From Marinomonas communis (lineage in GTDB: Bacteria; Pseudomonadota; Gammaproteobacteria; Pseudomonadales; Marinomonadaceae): a DNA stretch of 64,000 nt. The notes below the pieces were generated by a model, which worked only from the letters and a program-made list of their open reading frames with translations, was not told where the DNA came from and did no database searches. Position numbers and translations under genes: made by a program. The first letter of the stretch is position 1. Each line of letters starts with the position of its first letter. This document shows positions 60,556 through 64,000 of the stretch, in pieces. The DNA is taken from NCBI RefSeq assembly GCF_004363305.1, contig NZ_SNZA01000001.1:460902-524901 (forward strand), read 5' to 3'.

Positions 60556-61632
60556 ATGAGTGATTCGCGTTTAGAGGACTTAAATATCGCCTCTTTCAGT
60601 TCTTTAGTTACCCCACAAGCTCTTAAGCAAGAGCTTCCATTAAGCAACTCAATCCGTGAGCAAATTGCTCAATCACGTGATGTGATTAAGAACATTATGG
60701 ATGGCACTGATCACCGTCTTGCTATTGTGATTGGCCCATGTTCTATCCATGACCCTGAGGCGGCGTTAGATTACGCGCGTCGCTTAAAAGCACTATCAGA
60801 AAAAGTGAGCGATTCACTTTACATTGTTATGCGAGCTTACTTTGAAAAGCCGCGCACCACTGTTGGCTGGAAAGGCTTAATCAACGATCCAAATCTAGAT
60901 GGAACATTTGATATCAATAAAGGTATGCGTGTCGCTCGCAAACTTTTGGTCGACCTTTCAGAATTGGGTCTTCCTCTTGCTACAGAAGCGCTGGATCCGA
61001 TTTCACCTCAATACTACCAAGACCTAATCAGCTGGTCTGCAATCGGTGCACGTACTACTGAGTCGCAAACTCACCGTGAAATGGCATCTGGCCTTTCTGG
61101 TCCAGTTGGTTTCAAAAACGGTACAGACGGATCAATGACAGTTGCCGTTAACGCGATGCAATCCGTATCCCACCCACACTCTTTCCTTGGTATCAACGAA
61201 GGTGGCCAAGTAACCATCGTGAATACAAAAGGTAATGAGTACGGACATCTTGTACTACGTGGTGGTAACGGCTTACCAAACTACAGTGCAGAACACATCG
61301 CAGCAAGTGAAGCGGAACTTACAAAAGCAGGTCTTAAGCACAACATTATGGTGGACTGCTCACATGAGAATTCAGCTAAAAAGCCTGAGCGTCAACCTGA
61401 AGTGGCATTGGACGCAACTCGTCAAATCATTGAAGGTAACAATTCAATCATGGGCTTGATGATCGAAAGTAATATTGGCTGGGGCAATCAAAAAGTGCCA
61501 GCGAACATTGCCGAGCTTGAGTACGGTGTATCGATTACTGATGCATGCATTGATTGGGCGACCACAGAAAAAACTCTGTTGGAAATGGCTGAAGTACTAA
61601 AAGACGTTCTGCCAAAACGCCCTCGTTCATAA
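60556..61632 (+). CDS. 3-deoxy-7-phosphoheptulonate (DAHP) synthase, class I
   Basis: The 358-residue enzyme joins PEP and erythrose 4-phosphate, the first step of aromatic amino acid synthesis. It is the AroF/AroG/AroH type: VIGPCSIHDPEAALDYARRL (active-site Cys), MRAYFEKPRTTVGWKGLIND, SDLISWSAIGARTTESQTHR-like (here QDLISWSAIGARTTESQTHR), KNGTDGSMTVAVNAM, and MVDCSHENSAKKP. The feedback amino acid (Phe, Tyr or Trp) cannot be told from the sequence by eye. Start ATG 60556; taggaa at 60542-60547 is upstream. It is transcribed alone. Confidence 0.92.
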   Translation: MSDSRLEDLNIASFSSLVTPQALKQELPLSNSIREQIAQSRDVIKNIMDGTDHRLAIVIGPCSIHDPEAALDYARRLKALSEKVSDSLYIVMRAYFEKPRTTVGWKGLINDPNLDGTFDINKGMRVARKLLVDLSELGLPLATEALDPISPQYYQDLISWSAIGARTTESQTHREMASGLSGPVGFKNGTDGSMTVAVNAMQSVSHPHSFLGINEGGQVTIVNTKGNEYGHLVLRGGNGLPNYSAEHIAASEAELTKAGLKHNIMVDCSHENSAKKPERQPEVALDATRQIIEGNNSIMGLMIESNIGWGNQKVPANIAELEYGVSITDACIDWATTEKTLLEMAEVLKDVLPKRPRS

Positions 61633-61652
61633 AGGGTTATCGCTTTAAAATA

Positions 61653-61679
61653 AAAATGGAGCCGTTGGCTCCATTTTTT
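61653..61679 (+). terminator. Terminator after the DAHP synthase gene
   Basis: aaaatggagcc / ggctccatttt with a three-base loop (gtt) and continuing T-run; it begins 21 bases past the stop. It may also act on nfuA from the minus strand (a run of A precedes the stem, giving T on that strand). Confidence 0.88.
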
Positions 61680-61705
61680 ATGTCTTCAATTTGACTAAGC
61701 AAATC

Positions 61706-62287
61706 TTACATAAAGGCGTTATCTGTTACTGTGTGGTCAGTCGCATCTTTAACAGCCGTTAGCCCCGGTACTTTTTCAACCAACGTTTTTTCAACGCCTT
61801 CTTTAAGTGTTAGATCAACTGCACTACAGCCTTGGCAACCACCACCAAATTGTAGAACAGCAACGCCACCCTCAATCACTTCTACCAACTTCACTTCACC
61901 ACCGTGTGCAGCAAGACCTGGATTGATTTCAGAATACAAGACGTAATTAATTTGATCTTCAATTGGGCTATCAGCGGTTACTTTTGGCATCTTAGCGTTA
62001 GGTGCCTTGATCGTTAATTGGCCACCCATTTTCTCAGTTGCGTAATCAACAAATGCTTCGTCAAGGAATGGCACTGAGTTAGCTTCCATGTAAACACGAA
62101 GCTTTGGTAGGTCTAACACTTCATCTGTTTCGACTACTTCTTCAGGACGACAATAAGCCAAACAAGTTTCAGCGTATGGTGTTCCCGGCTGCTGAATAAA
62201 AATACGCACAGCCATACCTTCTACACCTTGCTTATCTAGCAAACCGCCTAGGTATTCTTGCGCGCTGTCTGTAATCGTGATGTTCAT
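61706..62287 (-). CDS. nfuA: Fe-S cluster carrier NfuA
   Basis: The 193-residue protein has an N-terminal degenerate A-type domain ([20 protein letters not shown]) and the C-terminal Nfu domain with the cluster-binding CxxC in [20 protein letters not shown]. It carries [4Fe-4S] clusters to targets under stress. E. coli NfuA (191 residues) is the homologue. A GTG at 62293 opens the frame, but the ATG at 62287 has aaggg at better spacing. It is divergent from cysI, whose product needs a [4Fe-4S] cluster. Confidence 0.95.
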   Translation of the reverse strand: MNITITDSAQEYLGGLLDKQGVEGMAVRIFIQQPGTPYAETCLAYCRPEEVVETDEVLDLPKLRVYMEANSVPFLDEAFVDYATEKMGGQLTIKAPNAKMPKVTADSPIEDQINYVLYSEINPGLAAHGGEVKLVEVIEGGVAVLQFGGGCQGCSAVDLTLKEGVEKTLVEKVPGLTAVKDATDHTVTDNAFM

Positions 62288-62521
62288 ACTCACCCTTATA
62301 AAATCGTGTGATCATTCAATAGCGCCAATGTTACCCCACTATGATTACAAAACAAAAGACCCACTAAAGAAGTAAAGTATTTTTTCCATTTAGGAAGAAT
62401 CAAGACACTCTTCTTTAGTCGATTTTTTTTTAAAGATATAGATAAATATTCATTTTAGGAATAAAGGATTTTTGGTAAATTTACCCTACCTAAAATTTAT
62501 ACAACAACGGTTCAGTCTTTT
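62288..62521. other. Divergent region between nfuA and cysI
   Basis: 234 A+T-rich bases. They hold two promoters; no clear CysB or IscR operator was recognised by eye. There is no ribosome-site-supported ORF. Confidence 0.5.
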
Positions 62522-64000
62522 ATGTATCAATACGACGCAATTGACCAGCAGCTAGTGGAAGAGCGTGTGGCACAATTTCGCGACCAAACTCGCCGCTACC
62601 TGAATAAAGAGCTAAAAGAAGAAGAGTTTCTTCCTTTACGCTTACAAAATGGCCTATACGTTCAGCGCTATGCTCCTATGCTACGTATTGCCATTCCTTA
62701 CGGAATGGTTTCCAGTACGCAACTACGACTTCTAGCGGACATCACTCGTCGCTACGATCGTGGCTATGGTCATTTTAGTACTCGCCAAAACCTGCAATTG
62801 AACTGGCCTAAGCTTGAAGATGTGCCAGATATTCTTGCTGAATTAGCAACAGTTCAAATGCATGCAGTACAAACCAGCGGTAACTGTATCCGTAATACGA
62901 CAACAGACCAATATGCAGGTGTTATCTCTGACGAGGTAGCAGACCCTCGCCCATATTGTGAACTGATTCGCCAGTGGTCTACATTCCACCCAGAATTCGC
63001 GTTCTTACCACGTAAATTCAAAATTGCTGTCTGTGCAACAGATTCTGCCGACCGAGCAGCGACTCAAGTACATGATATCGGTCTTCATATTAAGAAAAAT
63101 GATGCCGGTGAGATTGGCTTTAAAGTCATCGTTGGTGGTGGTCTAGGCCGTACACCAATGGTCGGTGAAACCATTTCTGAATTCATTCCTCGTAGTGACC
63201 TTTTGACGTACCTTGACGCGATCATTCGTGTTTACAACCAACAAGGCCGTCGTGACAACAAGTACAAAGCACGTATTAAGATCCTAGTGAAAGCATTAGG
63301 TATTGAAGAATTCCGTAAGCGTGTAGACGCTGAGTGGGAACACCTTCGTGGTACTGAAAGCACTGTTCCAATGAGTGAGTTCGATCGTTTAGCAAGCTTC
63401 TTCACTGAGCCAGCTTATGAAGCACTTGAAGATCAGCCTGCTGAACTAGCTGCAAAAATCGCTGAAAGCAACGGTTTTGCACGCTGGTACGAGCGCAACA
63501 CATTCGAACACAAAAAACCAGGCTATCGCATCGTAACGCTTTCATTGAAGAAGCCAGGTATCGCACCAGGTGATGCAACAGCTGATCAAATGGAAAAAGC
63601 AGCGAACCTTGCGGATCAATACAGCTTCGGTGAATTGCGTGTTAGCCATGAACAAAACCTTGTACTGGCTGATGTTCGTCAAGATCAGTTGATCGAGCTT
63701 TGGGAAGCCGCGAAAGAAAACGGTTTTGCAACACCTACCCTAGGCCTATTAACAGATATGATCTGTTGCCCAGGTGGTGACTACTGTGGTCTAGCAAATG
63801 CGAAATCGATCCCGATTGCAGAGCAAATCCAAGAGACTTTCGACAACCTAGATTACTTATTCGATATCGGTGAAGTTGACCTTAACATCTCTGGCTGTAT
63901 GAATGCCTGTGGTCACCACCACGTGGGTAACATCGGTATCCTTGGTGTAGATAAGAAAGGCGAAGAGTTCTACCAAGTATCTCTAGGTGGTGCTTCTGGT
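62522..64000 (+). CDS. cysI: Sulfite reductase hemoprotein CysI (3' end outside window)
   Basis: The frame starts at ATG 62522 and stays open through the window end (493 residues visible). It matches the Pseudomonas-type nitrite/sulfite reductase: RFRDQTRRYLxxEL-like start (QFRDQTRRYLNKELKEEEFL), RRYDRGYGHFSTRQNLQLNW, QTSGNCIRNTTTDQYAGV, FLPRKFKIAVCATDS, the first cluster Cys in DMICCPGGDYCGLANAKSIP and the second pair SGCMNACGHHHVGN. The siroheme and [4Fe-4S] ligands (four Cys) are therefore present. It reduces sulfite to sulfide in cysteine synthesis; partner cysH/other genes lie outside. Confidence 0.94.
   Translation, partial: MYQYDAIDQQLVEERVAQFRDQTRRYLNKELKEEEFLPLRLQNGLYVQRYAPMLRIAIPYGMVSSTQLRLLADITRRYDRGYGHFSTRQNLQLNWPKLEDVPDILAELATVQMHAVQTSGNCIRNTTTDQYAGVISDEVADPRPYCELIRQWSTFHPEFAFLPRKFKIAVCATDSADRAATQVHDIGLHIKKNDAGEIGFKVIVGGGLGRTPMVGETISEFIPRSDLLTYLDAIIRVYNQQGRRDNKYKARIKILVKALGIEEFRKRVDAEWEHLRGTESTVPMSEFDRLASFFTEPAYEALEDQPAELAAKIAESNGFARWYERNTFEHKKPGYRIVTLSLKKPGIAPGDATADQMEKAANLADQYSFGELRVSHEQNLVLADVRQDQLIELWEAAKENGFATPTLGLLTDMICCPGGDYCGLANAKSIPIAEQIQETFDNLDYLFDIGEVDLNISGCMNACGHHHVGNIGILGVDKKGEEFYQVSLGGASG

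Overview
The window is a contiguous stretch of a bacterial chromosome, densely coded on both strands, with moderate G+C by eye. The gene content points to a marine gammaproteobacterium of the Oceanospirillales, most like Marinomonas or a close relative. The reasons are a pilA-pilB-pilC-pilD-coaE-yacG cluster, a Pseudomonas-type cysI beside nfuA, cysB, gammaproteobacterial glpG, nadK, pepN, DUF1315 and DUF2797 genes, and an ehuABCD-type uptake system for ectoine, a marine compatible solute. The genus is inferred, not proved. I see no rRNA, tRNA, CRISPR array, prophage, integrase or intact insertion sequence.

Layout. 1-9.4 kb: moaC (cut by the left edge), a membrane J-domain protein, trmJ, a TerB-like protein with an unknown partner, a tandem YeeE/YedE sulfur-transport pair, an ornithine/lysine decarboxylase, a MOSC protein, a lone cyclic-nucleotide-binding domain, ridA, cobO and an SRPBCC protein. 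Three copies of a short inverted-repeat element lie between genes here. 9.4-27.5 kb: metH, a coiled-coil lipoprotein, pepN, DUF2797, DUF1315, glpG, nadK, a PLP enzyme, ydiJ, a spermidine-synthase-like protein and pgm. 27.5-32.5 kb: an EAL phosphodiesterase, a chemotaxis receptor of unusual predicted topology and a patatin. 32.6-43.1 kb: aceF and aceE, divergent from nadC-ackA-pta, then a SprA-type protein. This joins pyruvate oxidation to acetyl-CoA with the acetyl-phosphate/acetate branch.

43.2-51.5 kb: a compact type IV pilus cluster with a short ATPase and a divergent platform protein, then coaE and yacG. Next come two convergent pairs, each a REC-TPR response regulator plus a small kinase-like ATPase. 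In one pair the kinase-like protein has lost the phospho-acceptor histidine and the second ATP-lid glycine motif. I consider this two-module signalling island the best candidate for an undescribed system. 51.5-57.1 kb: a GntR/FCD regulator with a BenE-type transporter behind a perfect 34-bp palindrome, a ZIP transporter and ehuBCDA. 57.5-64 kb: a small ATP-grasp protein, an unlisted 32-residue ORF, cysB divergent from a TauE/SafE exporter, a DAHP synthase, nfuA and the start of cysI. The right end therefore has a sulfur-assimilation and Fe-S theme.

Functions were assigned by reading motifs, gene order and protein lengths. No database search was run. Several starts were moved to the codon best supported by a Shine-Dalgarno sequence, an ATGA overlap or an orthologue's usual N-terminus; each case is stated in its entry.
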